The position numbers and the translations under genes are program-made. Below the pieces are notes generated by a model. That model made no database searches. It was given only the letters and a program-made list of their open reading frames with translations, and had not been told where the DNA came from. A stretch of DNA of 51,771 nucleotides from JAXGXJ01 sp050943595 (lineage in GTDB: Bacteria > Actinomycetota > Thermoleophilia > RBG-16-64-13), in NCBI GenBank assembly GCA_050943595.1, contig JBMNPM010000010.1, positions 1 through 51,771 of the forward strand. The letters are read 5' to 3'. Below, piece after piece: positions 33,302 to 41,915 of this stretch; positions within the stretch are counted from its first letter, which is position 1, and each line of letters begins with the position of its first letter.

Positions 33302-33970
33302 GTGCTACTGGTCGATCTTACTCGGCCGCTGGGGTTCGGGACTCCAGTCATCCCCGGCGATCCTGCGGTGACTCTGCGCAAGGTCGCCGGCCATGAGAGC
33401 CATGGTTACGAGGTGACCCACATCTGCCTGGGCTCCCATGCCGGGACCCATCTGGATGCGCCGCGCCACTTCTTTCCCGACGGTGCCACCTTGAGCGACT
33501 ACGCTTTGGAGCGCCTGGTCGGAACGGGAGTAATCATCGACGTTCGGCCAACCGCCGGATTGCAGACGATCCCTCATGCCATCTCCGCAGACCGCATCGC
33601 TGAAGGGCTCCGCTCCTTTCCTGTAGAGGCCGGCAGCCGCGTGCTCCTATGGACCGGCGGCCGTGGATTCCTCTCTCCCGAGGGAGCCCGTGTGCTCGTT
33701 GATTCGCAGGCGGGTCTGGTGGGTATGGATAGCTCAGGTCCTGACTATGAGGACCACCCGGCCGAGGCTCCCGGTTGTGTCGACACACCCCGCACCTCAG
33801 CGGGCCATGATTATCCCGTGCACAGGCTCTTGCTGGGCGCCGGCCTGCTCATCGCTGAGAATCTCTGCAACCTCGAACGGCTGGGAGCCGGGCCGGTCCA
33901 GTGCGCCTTCCTACCTCTGGCGGTCGAAGGAACTGATGGCGCCCCGGTGCGGGCCGTCGCCTGGCGTTAA
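33302..33970 (+). CDS. Cyclase-family metal-dependent hydrolase (kynurenine formamidase-like)
   Basis: A 222-residue protein of the cyclase family (KynB-like fold). It starts LLVDLTRPL and has the metal-binding HAGTHLDAPRHF at 46-57, with PDYEDHP and the C-terminal NLCNLERL block. Characterised members include arylformamidase and isatin hydrolase; many others are unassigned. The start is a GTG at 33302, 23 bases after trpS, so co-transcription is likely. The tryptophan link with trpS may be chance. Confidence 0.8.
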   Translation: MLLVDLTRPLGFGTPVIPGDPAVTLRKVAGHESHGYEVTHICLGSHAGTHLDAPRHFFPDGATLSDYALERLVGTGVIIDVRPTAGLQTIPHAISADRIAEGLRSFPVEAGSRVLLWTGGRGFLSPEGARVLVDSQAGLVGMDSSGPDYEDHPAEAPGCVDTPRTSAGHDYPVHRLLLGAGLLIAENLCNLERLGAGPVQCAFLPLAVEGTDGAPVRAVAWR

Positions 33971-34014
33971 ACAGTCGGCGAGAGACGAGCCACACTGAGC
34001 AGACCTGCTCCGAT

Positions 34015-34053
34015 CTAGGAGGCTGCTGAAAAACGAAGCCCCGGCCCCAACGT
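34015..34053. repeat. MITE-like element, terminal fragment
   Basis: CTAG followed by GAGGCTGCTGAAAAACGAAG and CCCCGGCC matches the outer end of the palindromic element in reverse orientation. Only about 40 bases remain, between the cyclase-family gene and the lipoprotein gene. Confidence 0.65.
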
Positions 34054-34060
34054 TAGCTCA

Positions 34061-34651
34061 CTATGTCGCGGGGGTCTCCGCTCCCGCACCGCCAGCAGCG
34101 GGTCGCACACGCACCGCGCCGTCATACCAGGGAGGGCTGTACTGAAGCTCCGGCACAAGACCTGCTGGTGCCTCGAAAGTTAAGATGAGATCCAAAGACG
34201 CGTTTTTGAGCAGGCTCCGGGCATCCGGACCGGATCTCGTCCTCTCGATGCCGACCGAGCGCTTGTCAAACACACATGTGAAGTCGGCAGGGTCGACACG
34301 CAGAGGGACCATTCCGAGATTCTCGACCCGGACGTAAGCCTGATAGAAGGCCTCCCCGCCGACCGGCGTGGACGGATTCCCCTCGTCCACCCGTTGAGGG
34401 GGCAGTACGGGCCGAAACGTAGTCTCCAGGACGCCGACCGTCACCCGCGCATCCCCCACCTTCACGGCTTGGCCCACCTCAGCCTGTACGTCACCTGACG
34501 CGGTCTCACCCTCACCACCGGACACCACTGCCTCACCGCTCTCCGCCTCACCGGAGTCGGTGCCGCACCCCGCCATCCAGAGCACTGAGAGCAGCCCTGC
34601 CAGCAGCAAGACGAAATGTATGCCGCGCCGACATGTCCACGTTCCCAGCAT
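34061..34651 (-). CDS. Putative lipoprotein with immunoglobulin-like (DUF4352-type) domain
   Basis: A 196-residue secreted protein. A basic start and hydrophobic segment lead to the lipobox LWMAGC, with Cys29 as the lipidated residue. A Gly/Glu/Ser-rich linker (about 30-60) follows. The folded part has the pattern of telokin-like DUF4352 domains (VGDARVTV, YQAYVRVENLG, FTCVFDKRSVG, LTFEAPAG), which often sense or bind at the cell surface. It lies 22 bases after the trpB2 gene on the same strand. Function unknown. Confidence 0.75.
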   Translation of the reverse strand: MLGTWTCRRGIHFVLLLAGLLSVLWMAGCGTDSGEAESGEAVVSGGEGETASGDVQAEVGQAVKVGDARVTVGVLETTFRPVLPPQRVDEGNPSTPVGGEAFYQAYVRVENLGMVPLRVDPADFTCVFDKRSVGIERTRSGPDARSLLKNASLDLILTFEAPAGLVPELQYSPPWYDGAVRVRPAAGGAGAETPAT

Positions 34652-34673
34652 TTTGTCGAGCCCGGCTCAGATC

Positions 34674-36026
34674 TCAGATTCTGGGTAGGCTCTTCATCGC
34701 CTCCTTGATCCGCTCCTCGGGATGCTCATAATCTTCGAGTTTGCCCTCAAGGTAATTGTCGTACGCAGCCATGTCGACATGCCCGTGACCACTCATGTTG
34801 AAAAGGATGGTCTTGGCATCGCCGCTCTGCCTGCACTCTTCAGCCAAATCGCGGACGACGGCGAGGGCATGGGAACTCTCGGGAGCCGGGATGATGCCCT
34901 CCGAACGCGTGAAACTGAGCGCAGACGAGAACACGTCATTCTGCAGCACAGCCCGGGCCTCGATAAGCCCCTGATCGTACACGTGCGAGACCAGAGACCC
35001 CATCCCGTGATAGCGAAGGCCGCCGGCGTGAAAACCCGCAGGGATGAAGTCATGACCCAGCGTGTGCATCTTCAGCAGTGGAGTCAGCTTAGCCACATCT
35101 CCGAAGTCATACGCGTAGACACCCTTAGTCATGCTGGGGCAGGCGGCCGGCTCAGCAGCTATGATGCGGGTCTTCTTACCCTTCTTGAGATTCTCACCCA
35201 CAAAGGGCATAGCGATGCCGCCAAAGTTGGTGCCGCCACCAACGCACGCCACTACGAAGTCAGGATAGGCATCGGCCAGAGCCATCTGCTCAAGGGCCTC
35301 CTGGCCGATGACGGTCTGGTGGAGGACCACGTGGGTGAGTACCGAACCGAGCGAATAGTGGGTATCGTCGTTCTTCGCCGCCACTTCCACGGCCTCGCTA
35401 ATCGCGATACCCAAGCTGCCGGGCGAATCGGGATCTGCCGCCAATACGGCGCGCCCGGCCTCTGTGGTATCCGAGGGACTTGCAATCACATCCGCGCCCC
35501 ACAGACGCATCATGCTGCACCGATACGGCTTCTGCTGGTACGAAACCCTCACCATATACACGGTGCACTCCATGCCCAGAAACTGGCAAGCCAGGGAGAG
35601 CGCCGAGCCCCATTGGCCGGCTCCCGTCTCCGTGGTCAGCTTCATGATGCCCTCTTCACGATTGTAGAAGGCCTGGGGGACAGCGGAGTTGAGCTTGTGC
35701 GATCCGGCCGGACTCCCACCCTCGTACTTGAAGAAGATCTTGGCCGGTGTCCCCAACGCCTTTTCCCAGCGCGCCGCACGGATGAGCGGAGTGGGTCGCC
35801 ACAAACGATAGATCTCGCGAACTTCGTCGGGGATCTCAATAAACCGCTCGGTTGCCATCTCCTGCTTGATAAGGCCCATAGGAAAGAGTGGGGCCAGATC
35901 TTCTGGAACCAGCGGCTGATGCGTTCCCGGGTGGAGAGGAGGCGGCGGAGGCTGCGGGAGATCAGCCGCGACATTGTACCAAGCCGTCGGAATCCTGTCT
36001 TCCGGTAGTATGAACTTTATCGGCAT
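34674..36026 (-). CDS. trpB: Tryptophan synthase beta chain, TrpB2 type
   Basis: A 450-residue pyridoxal phosphate enzyme of the TrpB2 branch. It carries the TrpB2 signature FKYEGGSPAGSHKLNSA with Schiff-base K111, the phosphate loop GGGTNFGG, and the N-terminal extension typical of this subtype. TrpB2 enzymes make tryptophan from indole and serine without a TrpA partner, or salvage indole. No trpA or other trp biosynthesis gene is nearby, which supports indole salvage. It is divergent from the glycosyltransferase gene. Confidence 0.9.
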   Translation of the reverse strand: MPIKFILPEDRIPTAWYNVAADLPQPPPPPLHPGTHQPLVPEDLAPLFPMGLIKQEMATERFIEIPDEVREIYRLWRPTPLIRAARWEKALGTPAKIFFKYEGGSPAGSHKLNSAVPQAFYNREEGIMKLTTETGAGQWGSALSLACQFLGMECTVYMVRVSYQQKPYRCSMMRLWGADVIASPSDTTEAGRAVLAADPDSPGSLGIAISEAVEVAAKNDDTHYSLGSVLTHVVLHQTVIGQEALEQMALADAYPDFVVACVGGGTNFGGIAMPFVGENLKKGKKTRIIAAEPAACPSMTKGVYAYDFGDVAKLTPLLKMHTLGHDFIPAGFHAGGLRYHGMGSLVSHVYDQGLIEARAVLQNDVFSSALSFTRSEGIIPAPESSHALAVVRDLAEECRQSGDAKTILFNMSGHGHVDMAAYDNYLEGKLEDYEHPEERIKEAMKSLPRI

Positions 36027-36070
36027 GCCAAATTCTGCCTTTCCATCCTAGGGGGGTTGCCTGAAAAGTA

Positions 36071-36120
36071 TAGCATACGCACACGGAACGTGCATCCTCC
36101 GCGCATTCGGCGGTATGCTA
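36071..36120. promoter_or_regulatory. Spaced inverted repeat between trpB2 and the glycosyltransferase
   Basis: TAGCATAC at 36071-36078 and GTATGCTA at 36113-36120 form a perfect inverted repeat with 34 bases between. It lies in the divergent promoter region. It could be a pair of half-sites for one regulator or simply two -10-like boxes. Support is weak. Confidence 0.3.
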
Positions 36121-36161
36121 AGGACAAACGGCTGCTCACACCAATCTCACCTGGAGGCGCC

Positions 36162-37592
36162 ATGACCACCTCTCTTCGTTTGACGCCTGAGACAATCGAT
36201 TTCGTGCTTCTCTCTTTTGAGGGGCCGGACCAATACGCGATGGCCGGGGGGCTGGGAGTACGCATGAAGGAGCTGGCCCTAGAACTGGGCCGGCAGGGCT
36301 ACCGTACCCATCTGGTCTTCGTCGGCGACCCTCATCTCCCAGCTCAAGAGTCACCGGCCGACAATGTGACCCTGCATCGCTGGGGACAGTGGCTGTCGGC
36401 CTATTACCCAGGAGGCGTGTATGACGGCGAGGAAGCCAAACTTCGTGATTGGAACGAACAGCTACCGGAGTTCGTCGCCTCCAACTTCGTCGCTCCGGCG
36501 GCGGCCGAAGGCCGGTTGACCGCCATTCTGGCTGAGGAATGGCACACAGCCTACTCGACCTGCGAGATATCAGACCGCCTGTGGGGCCGGCAGTTGCGCG
36601 ACAAGGCGATCATCCTCTGGAACGCCAACAACATCATGGGATTCGACCGCATCAACTGGGGGCGACTGGGCTTCTGCTCTCAAATCACCACGGTCTCGCG
36701 CTACATGAAGCACATCATGTGGGGCAGAAACACCAACCCACTGGTTATCCCCAACGGCATCCCCGGCGACCGCATCAAGTCGGCCGACCCTGAGGCCATT
36801 GGCCGCCTGCGCGCCGCTTTCGCCGGGCGAGAGATCATCTTCAAGATCGGCCGCTTCAGCCCTGACAAGCGCTGGAACATGGCTATCGACGCGGTGGCTG
36901 AGGAGAAGCGACGCGGTGTCGACGTTGCCATGGTGATCCGCGGGGGCATAGAGCCACACGGCATGGAAGTCCTGGGGAATGCATCGGCGCAGGGACTGAC
37001 TGTAACCGACATTCGCCCCTCCCGTGACCCCCAGCAGGCGATCGGCGATCTGGCCGCCGTGCCCCGCGCCGATATCTACAACGTAACCAGCTTCATGAGC
37101 GATGATCTCATCTCACTTTTCTACGCGGGGGCCGACGCCGTACTGGCCAACTCCGGCCACGAACCGTTCGGCCTCGTCGGCCTTGAGGTGATGGCCGCGG
37201 GCGGTCTGGCCTTCGTGGGCTCCACCGGGGAGGACTACGCGGTCCCCTACCTGAACTCGGTGGTCCTCGACACCGACGACCCCTCCGAGATCAACGTCTC
37301 TCTCGATTTTCTGCGCACTCATCCTCAGACCGCCGCCCGCATGCGTGCAAATGCCCAGGAGAGCGCCCGGAGCTTCACCTGGGAGAACGTGATCATCGAC
37401 ACTCTCCTGCAGAAGCTCGAGTATGTGAGCCTGCGGCAACACACTGCCCGGCCACAGGGAATCGACGCGCCCGAATCCCCTACCGCGACCTCAGTCACCC
37501 CCGAAGATCCCGTAAAGAAGAGCCCCACGAAGACGGACCGAGCGGCTGCAGGACCTTCTTCTTCCAGCAAAACTCGCAAACCCAAAGAATAG
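36162..37592 (+). CDS. Glycosyltransferase of the glycogen-synthase-like GT-B fold
   Basis: A 476-residue glycosyltransferase. The N-terminal domain has YAMAGGLGVRMKELALEL, a nucleotide-sugar-enzyme motif like that of glycogen synthases, and HTAYSTCEISDRLW. The C-terminal domain has KIGRFSPDKRWNMAIDA and the donor-binding HEPFGLVGLEVMAAGGLAF. A charged, Ser/Pro/Lys-rich tail (about 435-476) follows. GGAGG lies five bases before the ATG at 36162; the longer frame upstream is not supported. It begins an operon with two GH57 proteins, which points to synthesis or remodelling of an alpha-glucan. The exact acceptor is unknown. Confidence 0.83.
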   Translation: MTTSLRLTPETIDFVLLSFEGPDQYAMAGGLGVRMKELALELGRQGYRTHLVFVGDPHLPAQESPADNVTLHRWGQWLSAYYPGGVYDGEEAKLRDWNEQLPEFVASNFVAPAAAEGRLTAILAEEWHTAYSTCEISDRLWGRQLRDKAIILWNANNIMGFDRINWGRLGFCSQITTVSRYMKHIMWGRNTNPLVIPNGIPGDRIKSADPEAIGRLRAAFAGREIIFKIGRFSPDKRWNMAIDAVAEEKRRGVDVAMVIRGGIEPHGMEVLGNASAQGLTVTDIRPSRDPQQAIGDLAAVPRADIYNVTSFMSDDLISLFYAGADAVLANSGHEPFGLVGLEVMAAGGLAFVGSTGEDYAVPYLNSVVLDTDDPSEINVSLDFLRTHPQTAARMRANAQESARSFTWENVIIDTLLQKLEYVSLRQHTARPQGIDAPESPTATSVTPEDPVKKSPTKTDRAAAGPSSSSKTRKPKE

Positions 37593-37601
37593 GAGGTACT
37601 C

Positions 37602-38810
37602 GTGGCCGAGAACCTCGTCACCTACTGCGTCGTCCACCAACCCCGCCGGCTCCGGTTACCGGCGCGGGTCATTCCGCCGGGCACCACTCCCACCGAAATG
37701 GCGGACTATTTGTTCGACGACGCGATGAACCGGCGCTATTTTGAGAAAGTGGCCAAGTGGTGCTACTACCCCGCGGCCAAGGTATTCTTGGACATGATGG
37801 ACAACGGCTTCAAGCTGGGCCTCGGTTTCTCGATGAGCTTCCTGTGGCAGTTACGGCGCTGGGACCGGCGGCTCGCTGAGCTCTTCCGCACTGTGGTAGC
37901 ACATCCCAACTGTGAACTGGTGGGGGTGGAGCCCTATCACGGCTTCTCCTTCGCCATCGACATCAAGCTCTTCCAGAAGGAAATGACGCGAGGCAAGAAG
38001 TACGCTGAAAAGTTCTTCAACAAGGAGATCCGCGTCACCGATACCACCGAGATGGTGATGAACAACGAGGTGTACTACGCGCTTCTCCAATCCGGTTACA
38101 GTGCGGGACTAATCGACGGCCGCCCTTGGATCCTCGAGTGGCGGGAGCCCACCCATCTCTACTGTCACGGCGGACGCAGCTTAGCACTGCTGCCCCGGCA
38201 CCACGATCTGTCCGATGACGTTGGGTATCGTTTCAGCAACCGGACCTGGGCAGGTTTTCCGCTCCGCGCCGACACATACGCCACCAACCTTCGCAAGGCT
38301 TGGGGAGACTTCGTCTTCATTGGCTGGGACTTTGAGACTTTTGGTGAACACCATAACGTCGACAGCGGCATCTTCGACTTCATGCGTGCTCTTCCGACAG
38401 AACTCAAGAAGAGGGGGGTGGAATGCCTCCTGCCCTCGGAGGCCGTAGCCAAGTTCAACACCGACATGCCCAGTCTGCCCTTGCCTGAGTTCGGAGCCAC
38501 CTGGGCCGGCTCGGGAGGAATGGAGTTCTTCCTCGGCAACACTTCGCAACAGGCCATCTTCCGGCTGATGCACTCCGTCCTCCACAAAGCCCGGCTCACC
38601 GGCAACCGCACTCTGCTCGACCTAGCCCTATGGATGCTGCAGTCCGACAACCTGCATCTCATCCAGTGGGCCGGAAGGCACGGCTCGGAAGCGGAGGTCT
38701 CCGCCTACTTCACTCCGGATGAGTGGTGGGATCTCGGTCCAGACATGATCCTCACCGAGCAACAGCGTGTGTACACCAACTTCATCAGAGCAATGGATGA
38801 CTATGTCTGA
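37602..38810 (+). CDS. Glycoside hydrolase family 57 protein (single-domain)
   Basis: A 402-residue GH57-like protein. Visible motifs are VHQP at 11-14, VEPYHG at 109-114, and WDFETFGEHH at 242-251, the block that supplies the general acid aspartate in GH57. GH57 enzymes cut or transfer alpha-1,4 or alpha-1,6 glucans. The usual nucleophile block is less clear (TTEMVMNNEVYYALL near 148-162). The start is a GTG preceded by AGGAGG. It follows the glycosyltransferase by nine bases and overlaps the next gene by eight. Confidence 0.83.
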   Translation: MAENLVTYCVVHQPRRLRLPARVIPPGTTPTEMADYLFDDAMNRRYFEKVAKWCYYPAAKVFLDMMDNGFKLGLGFSMSFLWQLRRWDRRLAELFRTVVAHPNCELVGVEPYHGFSFAIDIKLFQKEMTRGKKYAEKFFNKEIRVTDTTEMVMNNEVYYALLQSGYSAGLIDGRPWILEWREPTHLYCHGGRSLALLPRHHDLSDDVGYRFSNRTWAGFPLRADTYATNLRKAWGDFVFIGWDFETFGEHHNVDSGIFDFMRALPTELKKRGVECLLPSEAVAKFNTDMPSLPLPEFGATWAGSGGMEFFLGNTSQQAIFRLMHSVLHKARLTGNRTLLDLALWMLQSDNLHLIQWAGRHGSEAEVSAYFTPDEWWDLGPDMILTEQQRVYTNFIRAMDDYV

Positions 38811-41028
38811 ACCTTTACACGTAGCCTTCGTCTGGCACATGCACCAACCCTACTATCGATTAGGACCGGGGCACCCGTTCGAGATGCCTTGGGCGCGGCT
38901 CCATGCGCTCAAGGACTATCTCGACATGGTGACCACCTTGGCCGACTACCCGCCTCTCCATCAGACCTTCAATCTCGTACCTTCGCTTGTGGAACAACTC
39001 GAGGTATACGCAGGCGGTCATTTCGACGACGTATACTGGAACCACACCATGAAACCAGCGACAGACCTGGAGCCGGCCGAACAGGCCTTCGTTGTAGAGA
39101 GGCTGTGCGAGCGGTCCGGGCACCCGCGTGCCAGGATCAACCCGCGTTATGCCGAGCTCATCCAAAAGCGAGACGCACATGCCTCCCAGAATTGGGAGGC
39201 ATGTGCACGCGCCTTCAGCGTCGATGAACTCCGGGATCTGCAGATCTGGTTCAACCTGGCCTGGTTCGATCCCCAGTATCTCGAAAAAGAACCCCTGGCC
39301 TCCTTGGTGGCACGAGGCCGCGATTTCTGCGAGGAAGACAAGCTCGCACTGGCCCAAGTCCAGGAGGAGATCCTGGCCCAAACCCTGCCGGCCTACAGGG
39401 AGGCGGCCGCCCGCGGCCAGATCGAGCTATCCACCTCTCCGTACTTCCATCCCATACTGCCGCTGCTCGCCAACACCGACGCCGCCCGGGTCTCCGCCCC
39501 CGATACGCTCCTGCCCTCACGGCGATTCGCGTATCCGGAGGATGCCGCCCACCAAGTACGCATGGCTGTAGCTAAACACCAAGAGGTGTTCGGTCAGAAG
39601 CCGCAGGGGATGTGGTGCTCGGAACAGTCGGTGGGAGAAGACGTAATCCCCCTGCTCACCCAGGCCGGCATGAACTGGACCATTTCCGACGAAGTGGTTC
39701 TGAGGCGCTCCCTGTCGGGAACGGTGGCCTCCCTACCCGATGCAGCGGGCATTGTACAGGCGCCTGCGTCCGATCCACACGTTCACTACAGACCCTATTT
39801 ACTTGAGCGCGAGGGCAAACGGCTGGCGATCGTCTTCCGCGACCATGCCCTGTCCGATCTCATCGGGTTCTCCTACCAGTCTTGGAATGCACACGATGCG
39901 GTGGCCGACCTGCTGACGAGGCTTCGAAACATACGCTCTCGGCTCATCAGTGAAGGTGCCTTCCGCCGCAAGACCTCAACCGGCTCACCGGATCTACCCT
40001 TGGTCACGATAGCCCTCGACGGCGAGAACGCCTGGGAGTACTACCCCCGGGACGGTCGCGACTTCCTAGAAGGACTCTACGAAGGTTTGTGCGCCGACGG
40101 CACTCTGCGCTGCGTGACCATCGCCGAACATCTCTCCGAATCACCAGCCGTCCAACCACTCCCCTGGCTGCACACCGGCTCGTGGATCGGTGGTGACCTA
40201 GGTACCTGGATAGGAGATCGGGCTCATGGTTCGGCTTGGGACGCCCTCCACGAGGCGCGCGATTGCGTCACGGCGCACACCCAGGAGACGGAGACGCCCG
40301 CAGAGACGCCCGGCTTGGCCAAGGCGTGGCACCACATCAGGGTGGCTGAGGGAAGTGATTGGTTCTGGTGGTTTGGGGACCGCCATCACACGGAGCTAGA
40401 CTACGTGTGGGATCTCAACTTCCGTCGCCACCTGCGTGAAGTCTACAGCGCGCTGGGTGAGACGGCTCCCCTCGATCTATCTTTCCCCCTTCTACAAAGG
40501 AGCGCGCTACCGGTCTCCACAAGCCCACAGGGACCAATCTCCCCGTCGATCGACGGCCGGATGGGGGAGGGGGCCGACGGATCGCACGATGAATGGGAGG
40601 CGGCCGGAGTACTTATCCCAGACACCCCTTCCACCATGCAGCGGGCCGAAGGAGTCACCATACGAGAGGTGCACTACGGTTGGCGAAACACCGACCTCTG
40701 CCTATTAGTGGCGCCACGGGCCTCCTCGCTACTCCCCGGCCTGGAGATGCAAGTACGCATCACCCAGTGCGGAGGGGCCAGCGATATTGGTATCGCCGTC
40801 AGACTCGAAGATGACGGCCGCACAGTAATCACGGCCCAGAACGAGTTTTCCGCCCCGGCCGCCCGGGAGGCTACTGGAGCGTGGAATGAGGTGCTTGAAT
40901 TCGCTCTACCTATGGGATCCCTGCTCGACACGGCTGCGCAGACAGTACTCATCGTTGAGCTGAGAAGAGACGGCGTAATCGAGCACACCTTCACGGTGGC
41001 GTCCTTGACCCTTCCGACCGGCCCCTGA
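38803..41028 (+). CDS. Glycoside hydrolase family 57 protein with C-terminal beta domain
   Basis: A 741-residue GH57 enzyme. It opens with FVWHMHQPYYRL (HQP at 14-16), contains STSPYFHPILPLL, the nucleophile glutamate E274 in GMWCSEQSVG, and the general acid D406 in ALDGENAWEYY. These are all the key GH57 blocks. Residues about 560-741 form a beta-rich domain that may bind glucan, linked by a flexible Pro/Ser/Asp stretch. The ATG at 38803 overlaps the end of the previous gene by eight bases. The product is predicted to be an alpha-amylase, pullulanase-type or glucanotransferase enzyme. Confidence 0.87.
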   Translation: MSEPLHVAFVWHMHQPYYRLGPGHPFEMPWARLHALKDYLDMVTTLADYPPLHQTFNLVPSLVEQLEVYAGGHFDDVYWNHTMKPATDLEPAEQAFVVERLCERSGHPRARINPRYAELIQKRDAHASQNWEACARAFSVDELRDLQIWFNLAWFDPQYLEKEPLASLVARGRDFCEEDKLALAQVQEEILAQTLPAYREAAARGQIELSTSPYFHPILPLLANTDAARVSAPDTLLPSRRFAYPEDAAHQVRMAVAKHQEVFGQKPQGMWCSEQSVGEDVIPLLTQAGMNWTISDEVVLRRSLSGTVASLPDAAGIVQAPASDPHVHYRPYLLEREGKRLAIVFRDHALSDLIGFSYQSWNAHDAVADLLTRLRNIRSRLISEGAFRRKTSTGSPDLPLVTIALDGENAWEYYPRDGRDFLEGLYEGLCADGTLRCVTIAEHLSESPAVQPLPWLHTGSWIGGDLGTWIGDRAHGSAWDALHEARDCVTAHTQETETPAETPGLAKAWHHIRVAEGSDWFWWFGDRHHTELDYVWDLNFRRHLREVYSALGETAPLDLSFPLLQRSALPVSTSPQGPISPSIDGRMGEGADGSHDEWEAAGVLIPDTPSTMQRAEGVTIREVHYGWRNTDLCLLVAPRASSLLPGLEMQVRITQCGGASDIGIAVRLEDDGRTVITAQNEFSAPAAREATGAWNEVLEFALPMGSLLDTAAQTVLIVELRRDGVIEHTFTVASLTLPTGP

Positions 41029-41029
41029 C

Positions 41030-41902
41030 ATGACCATCGACGACACGAACGGCCGGACACCTCGTCGCCGGGATAACCTCATCACCTTCGTCACCGACTT
41101 CGGACGGAGCGGCGGGTACGTGGCCGTGTGCGAAGCCGTCATCCTCTCCATCGCCCCCACAGCCCGGGTCCTTCACCTCTCTCACGAGATAGCGGCGGGC
41201 GATATCACCGCCGGAGCCCTCGTCCTTGAGCGAGTGGCTCCCTTCTGCCCACCCGGTGTGCACGTGGCCGTGATCGACCCAGGTGTGGGGACCGCACGCG
41301 TACCACTGGCATTACTCACCCGACGGGGGGACATCCTCCTCGGCCCAGACAACGGCCTCCTCCTGCCGGCGGCCCGCGAGTTGGGAGGCATCGCCACAGC
41401 TTGGTCGCTCGATGTGGACCGACTGCGCCGGTGCGCCGGCCTCTCCACCTCCACCGTTTCCAACACCTTCCACGGCAGGGATGTCTTCGCGCCGGCGGCC
41501 GCCCTCCTCATTGCGGGCAGCCAGCCGGATAAACTCGGCACTGAGCTCGCGGCGGACTCACTCGTCAAACCTCGCCGACCCGGCTGCCGCCGCACTCCCG
41601 ACGGCGTGTCGGCTGAAGTGGTCGAGATCGATCGCTTTGGAAACGTTGAACTCGCGGTCCGCTTTGACGAACTGGCTCTGGACGACCACTTACTAACAGT
41701 GGAGATTGAAGAGGAGGACCTCCCTGTGTGGAACGGGCGGGTGGTGGAGACCTTCGCGCAGTTGCAACCGGGGGAACTGGGCATCTTGCGGGACTCGTGG
41801 GGATATGCCGCCTTGGCCATGGACGACCTCAGCGCAGCGCAGGTCCTTGCGATCGAGCGAGGCATGAGTGTCCGCCTGACCGTGCGGAACATAAAGCCGT
41901 AG
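41030..41902 (+). CDS. S-adenosylmethionine hydrolase (hydroxide adenosyltransferase, DUF62)
   Basis: A 290-residue member of the fluorinase/chlorinase superfamily that in most bacteria hydrolyses SAM to adenosine and methionine. Family blocks are TDFG at 22-25, IDPGVG at 82-87, GPDNGLLLPAA near 105-115 and FHGRDVFAPAAA at 147-158. There is no sign of the fluorinase-specific loop. It starts one base after the GH57 gene's stop, so it is in the same operon, although the metabolic link to glucan is unclear. Confidence 0.88.
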   Translation: MTIDDTNGRTPRRRDNLITFVTDFGRSGGYVAVCEAVILSIAPTARVLHLSHEIAAGDITAGALVLERVAPFCPPGVHVAVIDPGVGTARVPLALLTRRGDILLGPDNGLLLPAARELGGIATAWSLDVDRLRRCAGLSTSTVSNTFHGRDVFAPAAALLIAGSQPDKLGTELAADSLVKPRRPGCRRTPDGVSAEVVEIDRFGNVELAVRFDELALDDHLLTVEIEEEDLPVWNGRVVETFAQLQPGELGILRDSWGYAALAMDDLSAAQVLAIERGMSVRLTVRNIKP

Positions 41903-41915
41903 GAACGGATGCGCT

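Noticed and set aside
34722..36008. A 428-codon open frame antisense to the TrpB2 gene
   Set aside because: TrpB2 on the minus strand has full motifs and normal length; the antisense frame is a compositional shadow with no recognisable domain.
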